Shown here: positions 52,542 through 63,479 of the stretch, in pieces
Layout of the letters: every line of letters starts with the position of its first letter
Position numbering within the stretch: the first letter of the stretch is position 1
Made by a program: the position numbers and the translations under genes
Notes under the pieces: model-generated
Told to the model about the DNA's origin: nothing
Database searches by the model: none
What the model saw: the letters and a program-made list of their open reading frames with translations, nothing else
NCBI RefSeq assembly: GCF_010183535.1
Contig: NC_071332.1
Coordinates: forward strand, 10,850,001 to 10,914,000
Source: Caenorhabditis remanei
Taxonomy: Eukaryota; Nematoda; Chromadorea; Rhabditida; Rhabditidae
Direction of reading: 5' to 3'
DNA: 64,000 bases

Positions 52542-53314
52542 CTTCAAGAAATAAGGAAAAAGAGGGAGCAGTTACGTGCTAATAAAATCCAAATGGAAAA
52601 TAGAATGCATCCACAAAAAGAAAACAAATACTGTTTTTCGTGCACTGTTGATCTTTTACTTTTATAGCTGCTTCAAATACAATTTTTAACCGAATAAATG
52701 TTTTTGAAAAGTAACTACTGAAGTTTTCCGAGAGATGTTAGTGCGATAAAATTCATTATTTGAAATATACTACACTTCCTTTTTCGAAAGTATGTTTCGG
52801 TTGAACGTTTTGTTTCCTTCATCCTAATATTTATCCTTGGATCATGTTCACATCAGATTAGCATGTGGACGAATACCTGTAAATCTATGTGATCAAATAA
52901 TGTTCAAAACTTTTTCACTTGTTACGATAAGACCTTGACATTTTCCCCCAAACAAGTGAAGTTCTTATCAGTTTTGTTTACTCTTTCTTACCAGAAACGA
53001 CTGACCGTTGGTTTTATTTTTTCTTCTTTTTGTCCTCATGCTTTCTACCAAAAAATATTTGAGTTTTTAGATATCTGATAATCCTGTTTCATGCAAACAA
53101 CTGATAACAAGTTCTTGAAGAATTCCTACCAAAAGACCACAGTCCAGTTTGCGAAACATACATTTCTTCCTCAGCGTAGTTTCTCTTTCGTACACTACTT
53201 CCGGTGAAAATTTAATCGTAGCAATGTCTTTCTAACCTATTCAATTAGTCATTTTCCCATTTTGTCTCTATTATATTCAAAAATGAATTTTTTTTTCAAC
53301 TTTATATTTTCAGA
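52542..53314 (+). other. Intergenic region with the relic tail of the truncated gene
   Basis: It holds the in-frame coding relic to 52667 and a poly(A) signal at 52693. AT-rich sequence follows, ending in a strong trans-splice-like acceptor TATATTTTCAG (53303-53313), one base before the next start codon. Confidence 0.5.
53303..53314 (+). promoter_or_regulatory. Likely spliced-leader acceptor of the 886-residue family gene
   Basis: TATATTTTCAG fits the nematode acceptor consensus and lies one base before the ATG at 53315. Confidence 0.55.
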
Positions 53315-56300
53315 ATGGTTGCGGAAATCATTATTTCCATGGACATGATAACTTGTTTTAAGAGTTGCGTCAGGCAGGTTTGCTTCATTTTTCTTTTTAA
53401 CATTTCTCATATCTTTGTTTCAGCAAAATTACAAACCCTTTTTCGAGGAGTACAGAAGTTATCTATATCAATCTTTGGATTATCTCAATAGTGTATGCTT
53501 CAACGATGTGAGTTTGCTACTATCTGCTCTGAAAATGACACAATTTTAGACTGACACTAAATTCATTGCCGAGAATTTGAGAAGTATCCTCCGTTACTTA
53601 GAAAAATTCGACTGGCGTTATCCAGGAAGTTTTGTTGAAGGAAGTTATGGACTTTCAGGTTCGAAAATTTACGAGGATATGAAGACTGCTATCTTGGAAA
53701 TGGTAAGTGTTTTTTTGGAAAAAATAATAACTCGCTCACTTTATAATTTTCATTTAATTCAGAACTGGGATCCATTCTACTTAAAATACATACAAACAAT
53801 AGATTTCATGATTGAAGAATCCAGAAGGCAACAAATAATTCAAATATGCATCGAACATGATGGTTGTTGTTATCCAAATGTAAGTCAAGCGTTTTGATTA
53901 TTTTCGCAGTGAAATGTTTCAGTTTGAATCAAGGTCTATATTGCCAAACTTTGTTTCTACAAGCACTACCTCAACTGGTATTCTTGGAACTTCTGCACCG
54001 CTTCTTTACGGAAATTCAAAAAGAGGCGATCCATACGAAGTTAAAAATTCCGGTGAAATGCTAGTACGTAATGCGGAACCAACAATTTTCACAATCAGTA
54101 ACTCTCAAAATATCAGGTAGGAGAGTTTTTGATAAGTCAGTTCTGGAACTGTTTTTCAGTTCACTCAGGGATCGTTATTTGCCACCCGATATTTCTACAC
54201 ATTATCAAAACCATCATGTTTCTTCATTTGTAAAGAATGATTCTATTAATGAACGAGGCACACTTCATTCATCTACACGAGAATCAACCGGACAAATTCT
54301 TTCTTTCTCGAGTTTAAATGAACCATTCTGTGATAGGAACAAACAACAGTGAGTTCATTTCTTTCAGTTCGTAGGTTATTTTGAACCCATTGTGAAGTCA
54401 AATTCCTAGAAACACTTAGACGTCCCTTGAAACACTTAAACGTTCTTTCAAACTCTAATATTTTTGAAACGTCCTTTCAAATGTTTAGACGTCCCAAAAA
54501 TTGTTTAAACGTCCCTCCAGCACTAAAAATCACAGAAAGTGGTCAAGGGAAGTCTGAATATTTATTGGGAAGTTTAAATGTTTTTTGGGACGTCTAAATA
54601 TTCACAACTATATTTTGGAATTTCATGGAACGTTTAAATGTTTGAAATGACGTCTAAGTGTTTTTTGGGACGTTGGAGTTTTCAAAGGACATTTAAACTG
54701 GAATAGAGCCAAAAAGTCTAATCGAAAATATCGAAACCGGACGCCCTCCATGATCGCGTTTTCAACACTGAGTCGAAGAAAAATGCCGGGTTTTTCGATC
54801 GAACACATGAAAAATTGCGGAATCAACTTCATTGTTTTCAAACTCAGAGGCTTAAATTCTCGGTAATAAAGCCAGCTTTCACTTGTCACTTATTAAAAAC
54901 CAACTTTTGATTGTAAAACTTGCTAAGCACTGGGTTCGAGGCAAAGCCGAGTCTGGCGGAGCGAGCCGTTAGGCTCGGGACGCTATCTTAATTCATTATA
55001 ATTAGATAACAGTTGCAATACTAGAAAATCATTTTCAGATCAAACCATTGGAAACAAACGACTGAGTTTTCTCTTGGCCAGCCCGGAGCAAGTGGTTACT
55101 CGAGCAATTGTAGAGCATTCTACAGCACTAAACCACCTTTTGCCTCGTGTGAATGTCTCTCTAAATCTATGTCACCAACGAACTGCAATGGTTGTGAATC
55201 AATTTCTAGAAAGGTCGGAAACTCTCCTTGTAGTGATAACTCTCAAGATGAAGAAATAAGACTGACCAGTAGAAGTGAGTGTAGTTCTACTCGTAAGGAA
55301 ACAAATCGAATGGAGCACGATGAAATTTCTCCAATAAATCAAGCAAGTTATACTATGGTTTCTGGAACAACGCCACAAGTGGGCTATCAAAATCCCGTTT
55401 CTTCGAGAACAGATTACTTGAACAACGATCATATATCCACTCGAAACCAGTCAGAATTCGATGTTATTCAAGAAAAAAACAGTATGGCGGAAGAACAGAA
55501 AACGACTACACAGGGTCTGGAAACTATTGGCTCAATTGAAAACGGAACTGTACCAGAACATATCGAACATCTGGATTCAATCTCACAAAACTCGAAGAAC
55601 GAACAATTTTCTCCCGCTGGTTTGCTGTGTATACCGGAGTCATCAATTAGATTGCATTCTGCAACCGGTGGAACAGATGATCATTCAAAGTAACAACAAA
55701 TAAATTAATAATGTCATATTCTTCTCGATTTTCAGACAAATAACAAAGGATTCAACACCACAAATTTCTATGGAGGGAGCAGAACTTATCAAACTTCCTC
55801 TGGAACAATCTGAAATGGTACTGGAAAATAGTGAAGAGTCACCCAAACCCGTACCTGATTCTCTTTCTCATAATTATGGTTTTATGATGATTACTGGTGC
55901 GTATTCTTCAAACGGTTTTCCGAACGAATCGTGAGTTACTTGAGAACCAATTTAAAAATAAGAGATTTGACTTGCAGTGTCTACGAAGAGCATAATCTGA
56001 GTCATTTTGAGCATTCGGATTCACTTCCAAAGGGAGATCAACTCTTGCCCAATCAAGATTCGTGAGAAACGTTTGGTAATCAGTTCTTGTTTACTTAAAT
56101 TAATTTCAGAGAGCATTTCCACGACAAGTTGTTTGATAGTTTGCGACGCCATTCCTTAACTGAGAAACAAATATGTGAGTTGAGTTTACTTTTCACTGAA
56201 AACGGTATTTTCTTGATTTCAGCAGATCATCTTTATGACAATGAATTTTTCTCATATAAAATGGAAATACAGAATGCATCGGTGAAGCTATCAAAAGTTG

Positions 56301-57280
56301 TTATCAAGTTAAAATTTAAATGTTTTAGGAAATTGGGAGTGGAAACGAAATTTGGGAAGCTAATGTATCAACAGAAGATGATATGTCACATATTCTTGGA
56401 GACGCTTCGTTCCATGCTGAATCAGAAGAAGACAATAGTTCATTTATTAGATATTTGGAAGAAGTAAAGTCAAAACAAAGAAAAGAATTAGAAGAGAAAC
56501 GAAGGGAGAGATCAAAAAAGCAACAGAATTTGGAAGATGAAGTACGAAAACTGCGAGAAGAATCGAAAAAAAGGTTTCAGATGCTCATGAACTGTATAGT
56601 GTTGAGGCGACGTTTCGAAGAACAAGAAAACAATTGGAAGATCTGGATTCAGAACTTCAGGTTTGATTTGTGTAATGTGTGCTGATTACAATGATTTAAC
56701 AATTCAGGAATCGCATTGTTTCTTTGCACCGTTTCTTCTCAATTTTCGAACAGGATTACGGTGCAATTTTGAGAAACTCGAAAAAACTGGACACAGATGA
56801 TTTGAAAGACCTACAAGTGAAGCTTTTTCTTTCATTTTCTCATTTTAATTTAAAAAATAATTTTCAGTCGGAAAAACTAAGAATGTCAAGCTTTGTTTTC
56901 AAAACTTATAATGAGCTGGAAGAAGATTTTGAACAATTGAAAGAGTTGGAACATCATTGCCAAGAGGTTCTTTTTCTGAGAATACTTCAGGTAACTTTTC
57001 AATATTCAAAACATTCAGAAACATCAGTTTTATTCAGAAATGTGTGGCCGACGTAGCAAATAAGCTACTTGAAATTATCGAACTCCTTGTTCAGCAGGAA
57101 ATTGATAGAGATATATTTATGCGTCTGGAAGAAATTATAGTCAATCTGATGTCAGCTGATTTGATATATTCAACAAAAAAGCTACGAGAATTGTGTAAAA
57201 CGGAAGAACGTTCTGAAAATTTCCAAAATGTTCAATTTCCGAAATTGAAATCACATGTACATGTGGAAGAGGTATTTTGA
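53315..57280 (+). CDS. Coiled-coil family protein with N-terminal NWxxFY module (886 residues)
   Basis: Fifteen exons join in frame to 2,661 nt: 53315-53377, 53424-53507, 53550-53702, 53763-53879, 53923-54116, 54160-54348, 55039-55689, 55736-55930, 55978-56061, 56110-56174, 56223-56281, 56329-56660, 56708-56816, 56868-56990 and 57038-57280. The first four exons form the family module: ISMDMITCF, then NYKPFFEEY, then NWDPFYLKY. A long Ser/Thr/Asn-rich, probably disordered middle (residues ~140-620) is unique to this member. The C-terminal part is a charged coiled coil (KSKQRKELEEKRRERSKKQ, then LRRRFEEQENNW) followed by helical exons containing FLRILQ and ending HVEEVF. I see no signal peptide or membrane segment, so it is likely intracellular. 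I do not recognise the family or its function. Confidence 0.75.
54410..54715. mobile_element. Decayed copy of the fold-back element
   Basis: It starts with ACACTTAGACGTCCCTTGAA units and ends GTTTTCAAAGGACATTTAAA followed by CTGGAATAGAGCC. The right terminal repeat matches the 12409-13564 element. The left terminus is missing and the arms are eroded. Confidence 0.7.
54919..54985 (+). repeat. GC-rich hairpin repeat, copy 1
   Basis: It reads CTTGCTAAGCACTG, then two potential hairpins, then GGGACGCTA. The second hairpin has stem CGAGCC/GGCTCG with loop GTTA. It aligns without gaps to 62919-62985, but the stem bases differ in a pairing-preserving way. Confidence 0.55.
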
Positions 57281-57442
57281 CCTGTAACTAAAAATTTTTA
57301 GATCTCAGATATTTGTTTTATCTTATTCCGAATAAAATTTTGTATTAACCTTTGTTTCTAAAATTTTTCGAGATAGGTTTTGTTACCTGATTGTCTACCT
57401 TTGTAATATTTCAACTATAACTAGCAATAGTTTCCATTCAGA
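57281..57442 (+). promoter_or_regulatory. Operon-like junction between two family genes
   Basis: Only 162 bp separates the stop at 57280 from the ATG at 57443. It holds AATAAA at 57331, a T-rich stretch, and an acceptor CCATTCAG ending at 57441. This spacing is typical of Caenorhabditis operons with SL2 trans-splicing, so the two genes may share one promoter. Confidence 0.5.
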
Positions 57443-59287
57443 ATGACATCACAATCGGCGTTTCAATTAGAAGAACATGTAAGTTTGTTTATCATACAAA
57501 AGATAGTTCAATAACATTTACAGGATTATAAAAGTATTAGTCATTTAATCACAAAAATGGTTTTCATATTCTTTAATAATACAAACAAATGCATCGGAAG
57601 CGACAAAGTAAAAATGAGCGACTTCAGAAATTTGAATGACAAGGTATGGTTTCTAGTGTGTCTTTCATGATTTACTAGATTTTCCAGAACTGGGAATTAT
57701 TTTACAACCAACATGAACAATTTTTCAAGCTGGTGTGCAGCGAAATACTTGAAAATGGTTACATTTTTGTGACGAACGAAACACATAATGTAGGTTAGTG
57801 AAACTGCTAATTCACTTCAAAACTGTTTAAAGATTTCTGAGTTACCTGTTCCGATAGAACTGCGTTTACCAAACAACACTACGCAACATGATTTAGACGG
57901 AAGGCCGGTTGACAACAAACATGAAATGAGCGCGAACATTGAACCAGAAGAGGAAGAGGACGAGGATTTCGAACTTTTAGAGATGGAGGAACTATATGTA
58001 GTTTTGACAATCAATTACTTGTTTTTCATCAGGAAAATTTTCAGAAAAGCCCACAAAATCTGGAGGAAGCAACAAAAGAGTCTTGCAAAGAAGTTCCAAT
58101 AGAAGATCACATATCACCGGCGTCAAATACTTCATCAGATTCAGGAGCTTTCTTTCTTGACGCTCTTGATTCTTTAAAGAAAAAAGAGTCGACAGATGAC
58201 GGTCCTAAATTTAAAAAGACAAAATATGATTTTTCGGACACACTTACAGAAAAAATTGACCAAGTTTGCAATGAGTTAGATGTAAACTGCCTTTGAGAGA
58301 ATTCGCTCCAATTTTTTTTTCAGAAGTCCCAACAGCAAATTAGAAAGGATCTCGATTTGAGAGTTGAGAATAATGTGTGGATGAAGTCCAGCAAAAGTTG
58401 TCCAACAGAGGCTGAAAATATGGAATCAGTAGAAATAGATTCAGAATTCAAGAAAAAAGAGAACGAACAGAAAAGTAGAAACGAGAAAAAACTGGAAGAG
58501 GCCAGGAAGAAAAGAGAACAGAAACAGGTTAGTGAGATATTTCGCCAGTGCCATAAAATATATTATTACAGGAAGAACACAGAAAAGAGCTTGAAGAAAT
58601 GCGTAGACAACAGAAACTCTGTTTTGCAACTTTATTGAATTGTATTCAGTTAAGAAATCGGTTTGAAGAGAAAGAACGTGAAGTTTCCGATTGGATAAAG
58701 AAATGCTACAAACAGCCTGTATCCTCATTTATTCGAAGATTTCTTGACTTTGAATCATTTGTGAGTAGTAAGTTAAGTTGAAGTAAGTAATTTAATATTT
58801 CTCTGCAGGCTAATCAGTTGAAACAATTCAAGAAAATCCCGCAAGAATCGCTTTGGGATGTTACTCAAGAAATTCTGATTTTGAATAAAAGTGCATCAAG
58901 ATTGAATGACTCACTTGAGAACTCATTTAATCAACTTGAGGACTTGTTCCAAATCAATTCAGATGCTAAATTTCTTCGAATTCTCCAGGTGATTCAGTAT
59001 TACTGGCTGTAAATTCGTAGATAAGCCAATTTCAGAGCAGCATTGCAAATCACGCACTCATACTTCATAGAGTTATGGATAAACTAGAAGAAGCTCATTT
59101 GACAAACTTCTGGTATTCAGAACTTGAAAATTTAAGCATTCCATTCCAATCGGTGATCATTCCATCCACCGAGATGCTACGACAAACTTGCAAAAACGAT
59201 TTTTGTCCGGAGTGGGAGAGCATGAAGTTCCCAAAAAGGGAAATGAAGAGCTCGGTTCAAATTGAAGAAGTATTTGAAAAGTTTTAG
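57443..59287 (+). CDS. Coiled-coil family protein, acidic middle region (494 residues)
   Basis: Nine phase-0 exons join to 1,485 nt: 57443-57478, 57524-57643, 57688-57789, 57833-57997, 58045-58281, 58324-58527, 58572-58760, 58809-58988 and 59036-59287. The N-terminal module is shortened but keeps NWELFYNQH. A very acidic segment follows (EPEEEEDEDFELLEMEE), then a polar region. The coiled coil comes next (EARKKREQKQEEHRKELEEM), then CIQLRNRFEEKEREVSDW, and the C-terminal helical exons contain FLRILQ and end VQIEEVFEKF. The last two parts match the gene at 53315 in order and exon phase. There is no membrane segment. The poly(A) signal is at 59363. Its role is unknown. Confidence 0.75.
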
Positions 59288-59756
59288 AATCAACAAGGAT
59301 GTATATTATAATTCATATAATTTCTCAGATCAATTTACTCTAATTGCGACAAAGACATTGTGAATAAAATAAATCTTGATGTCATCAAATGAATCTCAAA
59401 ATGAGAAGGTGTAGAGTTTATTCAGTGTTTTTCTTTCCGCTTTTCCTGGTTGTTATTGTTCAAGTGAAGGAATTTATTATGTAGACGCTCATATCAAACA
59501 GTATTTATTTCTGTTTCTGTAACAATAACGTGTTTCGAATATACATGTTTTCCAATGGGACAAATTTTCAAACATGCTCGGCATCTATCGTAACCAACAA
59601 ATCAAAAACGATCGAGGCATTCATTGTTTATATAAACTTTCCAGTGGTAAACATGTTTTATTAGCGTTTAAAAAAACTAATTCATTTTGTTTCTTCCCAT
59701 TCATTTTGTTCCGTTGTTATTATTATTACATCACCAACAGCTGTTTTCTGTAAAGA
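59288..59756 (+). other. Intergenic region
   Basis: It contains the upstream gene's poly(A) signal (59363) and about 390 bp of AT-rich sequence without a credible gene. A weak acceptor-like CTGTAAAG lies just before the next ATG. Confidence 0.4.
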
Positions 59757-62700
59757 ATGATTCGTGTTATTATAACTGAAGATATGGTTCTATGCTTTCA
59801 CCAATCTGCGAAACTTGTTAGGTTTTTTAAAGGCTACGCAAAAAAAATTATTTTTATAGAAAGAATACTATATGTTTTTCGAAGAGTATCAAAATCTATT
59901 GGGCTGCTTAATTCACAATTTAAAAATTGGATCATTTCCAAAAGTGAGTGTGAAAAAAATTCAACTGTATATTCAGTTTTGTGAATATTTTAAGGAGTAC
60001 GTCTGCAATTTCGTTTCTATGCATTTGAAACTATGTTTTGATTTTTTGGTAAAATGGAACCCAAAGGCTCCTTTTCTTTTTCAAGGAACAACGTTTTTAG
60101 AAAAATATGTTCCCGAGCTCTTGCATGATATGAAACATTCAATTTCAATCGGGGTGAGGTTCTGTTTTTTGTAATGATTTTCCATCATAGTAATCTATTT
60201 AGAATTGGACACATTTCTATTGGAAGTACAGATCTAAGCTGGATCATATGATTCATAAGGCACGAGATCAAAAAGTGCTGGAAATTTTTATAGAATTTCA
60301 AGGATCATGGTTCGAAGATGTGGGTTTACTGTTCTTTATCTATTTCAGATGATCTTGAATTCCAGTTGCAAACCAGAGATTGGACTTATAACTTTAAAAA
60401 ACCTCCATCTGATTTTCTGGTATGCATTTTCATAATCAAAGCTTATTTCGAACATCAAACAATTATTTCAGGAACTCAGTTTTTGTCGTGTCAATGGTTC
60501 AGCTAAGACTTCTGAAATTTTATCAAAGAAGAGTCCAGAAACTGCCAAACAGTATAAGTCTGCGTGCCAAGAAAAAATGTTTCACAAGATCAATGAATCA
60601 ACAAAACCAGCAGCATGCGCGGAATTCCAACGTGTCCAGGTTTCTACTCCGGCTGTTTCTTTCTCCAGGTTGGCAAAAATTATGAAGTCATAAAATAATA
60701 TAAGTCTAGGCCACAAAAGAACATTTCAATATCACCAACTTTGACATTGATTTCTGTTATCTCACCGGGTTTTAGTGGAATCGAACGAATGGCCACCACC
60801 GGAGACATTGGCAGTTGTGGTATTGTTGCTTTTATTTCAAATTCATAATGTTTCTAGTGAAGGAATAAAATGAACAAATATTCTAGAACTCGATTGCCGT
60901 CAAACTACCATCAGCATTAGAATGAGGAAACAAATTGTAAGAAGGTTATTCCAAAAAGAGTTGGCAGAGCAGAAAAAATTCTACGAACGTAAAATAGCGG
61001 ATTTGCTAAATTATCAAGACAAACTTAACGAACTTAAAGAAATCTTTATGAAGATCTGCGGAAACAGTCACGATAATACAGAAGTAAGTAGAATAACTAG
61101 AATACTGTAGAAATGAAATTTCAACAGAAACAACGAGTTGAAAATCTGCAAGAAGTCGTAAAATCAATCGAGAAAAACGTGATAGCAAAAAGATTGGAGC
61201 TTTTTGAAGAATTGATATCGAGACAGACGTATTTGAGATGGCAAATGGAAGAAGTTATGAAACTTCTTGGATCAGAAAGCAATGACGAGTGAGTTGAGTT
61301 TAAGCAATGTTGGTAGACTGTAGTTATTAAGGTCTTCTCAATCAGAAGCTGTGTGTAGTAAATCAAGCTTAGGTGACTATACTGAGGAGCATTCCAAAAT
61401 TTCACAGACAACTTTAAAAACCAAATGCAATTCGATTTCAAAGCAAAAGGAAGTTAATCAAAACCTTACAAGCGTGATGGGTTCCGGTTCAGAACAACCA
61501 ATTCAAGACAATAAACTAACAGTACTTGAAGATTTACGAAGAAAGTATTTGGAATGTATGGAGAAACAGACAGAAACTAACAAAGCGTATGAAAAACAGT
61601 TTGAGATTATAAAAAGACAACAAGATTCGATGAACGTAAGGAATCCGATCGATCCACCACCTTCTTTCCCAATGGGTAGTAGGTATGGCGGGGGGAAAAA
61701 AAGTGGGCGGGGCTTAAGCGCGTGTAGATAATTTTGTTTTTTGCTTTAGCCAGTGTAACTTTGTTCAAACTTTATATTTTTCAATAATTTTTTTAAAGCT
61801 TTTTAGCTAATAACTTTTTCTTGCTTTCTGTCAAATTCCATATTTCTGGAGTGAAAAAGAGCAGAGTTATGCTCAAAATTCGGCGAAAAAAACGACTAAA
61901 AATGTCAACTTTTTTGTCCGCAACTTGAGCCATTAATAACTTTCCCATTTCTCGATGAAATTTTGATTTTATTTTTTTAATCGATAGAAATTTTCAGGGC
62001 AATTTTTTTATTAAGAACCCCCTTTTTGAGATTCCATACTTCTAAACGAGTTATAATCAATAGAATGGAGTCACCTTTTTATTTTGAGAAAATTTTCGAT
62101 TTTTTTATTTTTCGGTTTTTTTGCTTCACCTCGATTATCTCGAGTTCTACCCGATATTTTTTCATATAACTTGGTAACTAGACGTAAAATTAGACGAGAA
62201 ATCACTTTTTTACGTCAAATTCATAATTTGAATCACCCCCCGCCCGGTACGGCCGGTCGTCTGAAGAAAAACAGAAAAAAACGCCTTGCTGAAGTCGGCT
62301 TCCATCGGACTATTTTTGCTGTCCTGAAAATTTTTTGTACTAAAGTTGTTCTGATTTTTTGATATGTTGGTCAAATCGGAATTATCTAATGGAATATCAA
62401 GTCTCAGCCAAAACGGTCCAGTGGGAGCTGAGCAGTGGAGAAAACGGGTTTTTCGCTTATATCGCTTAGCTCTGGAGTGTCTTCAGTCTGGCTAATATGG
62501 TTTTTTGATATGTGTTAGCCAGGAAAATTATCTAGGGGGAGAAAAAAACAGATTTGAAAAATATTGATTTTGACCCGAGTTATAGGGTCTCAAACTTTGA
62601 AGAACATTTTTGAAAGGAGACGACCGGTCGTGTCGAAGCAAGCGTGCCTCTTCCCACCATCTATACGCCATCTGGGTGGCTACACACCAGCGAGTGTGTG

Positions 62701-63078
62701 GTTCAGTGGCGGTGTTGCGGTGCGTCGCTGGGGAGGTTTTTGGTTCGAGTTTCTGTCTGGTCTAACTTTTTGTTTTTTTTTAACTCGGCTCAAAATTGTC
62801 GTAGAACCTTCATTTTACTACCATTCGAAAGCTAATGAAATTCTGTTTGCTTGAGTCACATAAAATCAAAAAACGCTCATAACTTGCTTCAAAATGGTCG
62901 TAGAACAAAAATTCAAAGCTTGCTGAGCACTGCGCAAGGGGCGAAGCCCCTTCTAGCGGAGCCCGCCGGGAGGCGGGGGACGCTAGTCGCTATTAACTTT
63001 TTTAATATTTTATAGGAACGGACAGATCGAGAACTCACAAAAATTCTGAAGCAGTTTCAAGAAGCATCTATTAATTAA
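59757..63078 (+). CDS. Coiled-coil family protein with complete N-terminal module (507 residues)
   Basis: Eleven exons join in frame to 1,524 nt: 59757-59816, 59860-59943, 59977-60153, 60203-60319, 60366-60419, 60472-60668, 60710-60819, 60887-61083, 61128-61288, 61332-61635 and 63016-63078. The module reads ITEDMVLCFHQ, EYYMFFEEY, then NWTHFYWKYRSKLD. Exons 2 and 4 (84 and 117 nt) have the same length and phase as in the gene at 53315. The junction after 60319 works only with the acceptor AATTCCAG at 60365; the nearer TTTCAG at 60348 would leave a 29-nt intron and the wrong frame. The C-terminal half is a different coiled coil (KELAEQKKFYERKIADLL, then EDLRRKYLECMEKQ). The last intron is 1,380 bp and repeat-filled. 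Function is unknown. Confidence 0.7.
61636..63015 (+). other. Repeat-filled last intron
   Basis: The donor is GTAAGG and the acceptor is TTTATAG. The interior has low-complexity AT tracts, GC-rich islands (GGGCGGGGCTTAAGCGCG near 61705), near-palindromic ACGACCGGTCGT (about 62620) and a related GGCCGGTCGTC (about 62252), plus the hairpin repeat near 62919. It looks like inserted repetitive DNA. Open frames inside do not look like proteins. Confidence 0.55.
62919..62985 (+). repeat. GC-rich hairpin repeat, copy 2
   Basis: It reads CTTGCTGAGCACTG, a hairpin GGGGC-GAA-GCCCC, CTAGCGGAG, a hairpin CCCGCC-GGGA-GGCGGG, then GGACGCTA. It is the gapless partner of 54919-54985. Confidence 0.55.
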
Positions 63079-63479
63079 CAAAAGGACATGAATTAGTTCA
63101 CAATGATCTGAGAATCCCGGCTTCCGAACAACAATTTCGGCATAAGAAATTTCTCTTTCCCAGTAAATATGGTACTAATTTCAAACCTCTTGCACTCTTT
63201 CTCGATGTTTAATCCCAGAGATTGCTACTCATCCGCCTTTAATCAAGAATAAATCTTCTTGAATCTGGCTTTTTGATTTTGTGATGTCATCAACCACACA
63301 CTCTCCATTTTACATTTTATGTTTCTATTGCTCTTAAATACTCTATTATTAACCTTTTTTAACAGTAAACATTTCTTATCAGTTTTTTTCTGGTCGTGAT
63401 TTTTTCAAGACACGAGTTTACACTCGCCGCAAACAGTTTTTTTTCAGTTCTCCGTCCTCCTTCCAGTTATTTCTTGAAA
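63079..63479 (+). other. Intergenic region
   Basis: AATAAA at 63248 probably ends the upstream gene. The rest is AT-rich, with a TTTCAG (63441-63446) and a TTCCAG (63470-63475) before the next ATG, either of which could accept a spliced leader. Confidence 0.45.

Larger units (their letters stand above)
54349..55038 (+). other. Large intron with two repeat relics
   Basis: This intron carries a decayed fold-back element (about 54410-54715) and a GC-rich hairpin repeat (about 54920-54985). No coding sequence is supported. Confidence 0.6.

Noticed and set aside
60320..60348. Intron ending at the nearest TTTCAG in the gene at 59757
   Set aside because: It would be only 29 bases and shift the frame. 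The acceptor at 60365 gives a 46-base intron in phase.
62084..62854. Open frames in the last intron of the gene at 59757
   Set aside because: Low-complexity Phe/Lys/Arg composition, overlap with repeats and no splice linkage.
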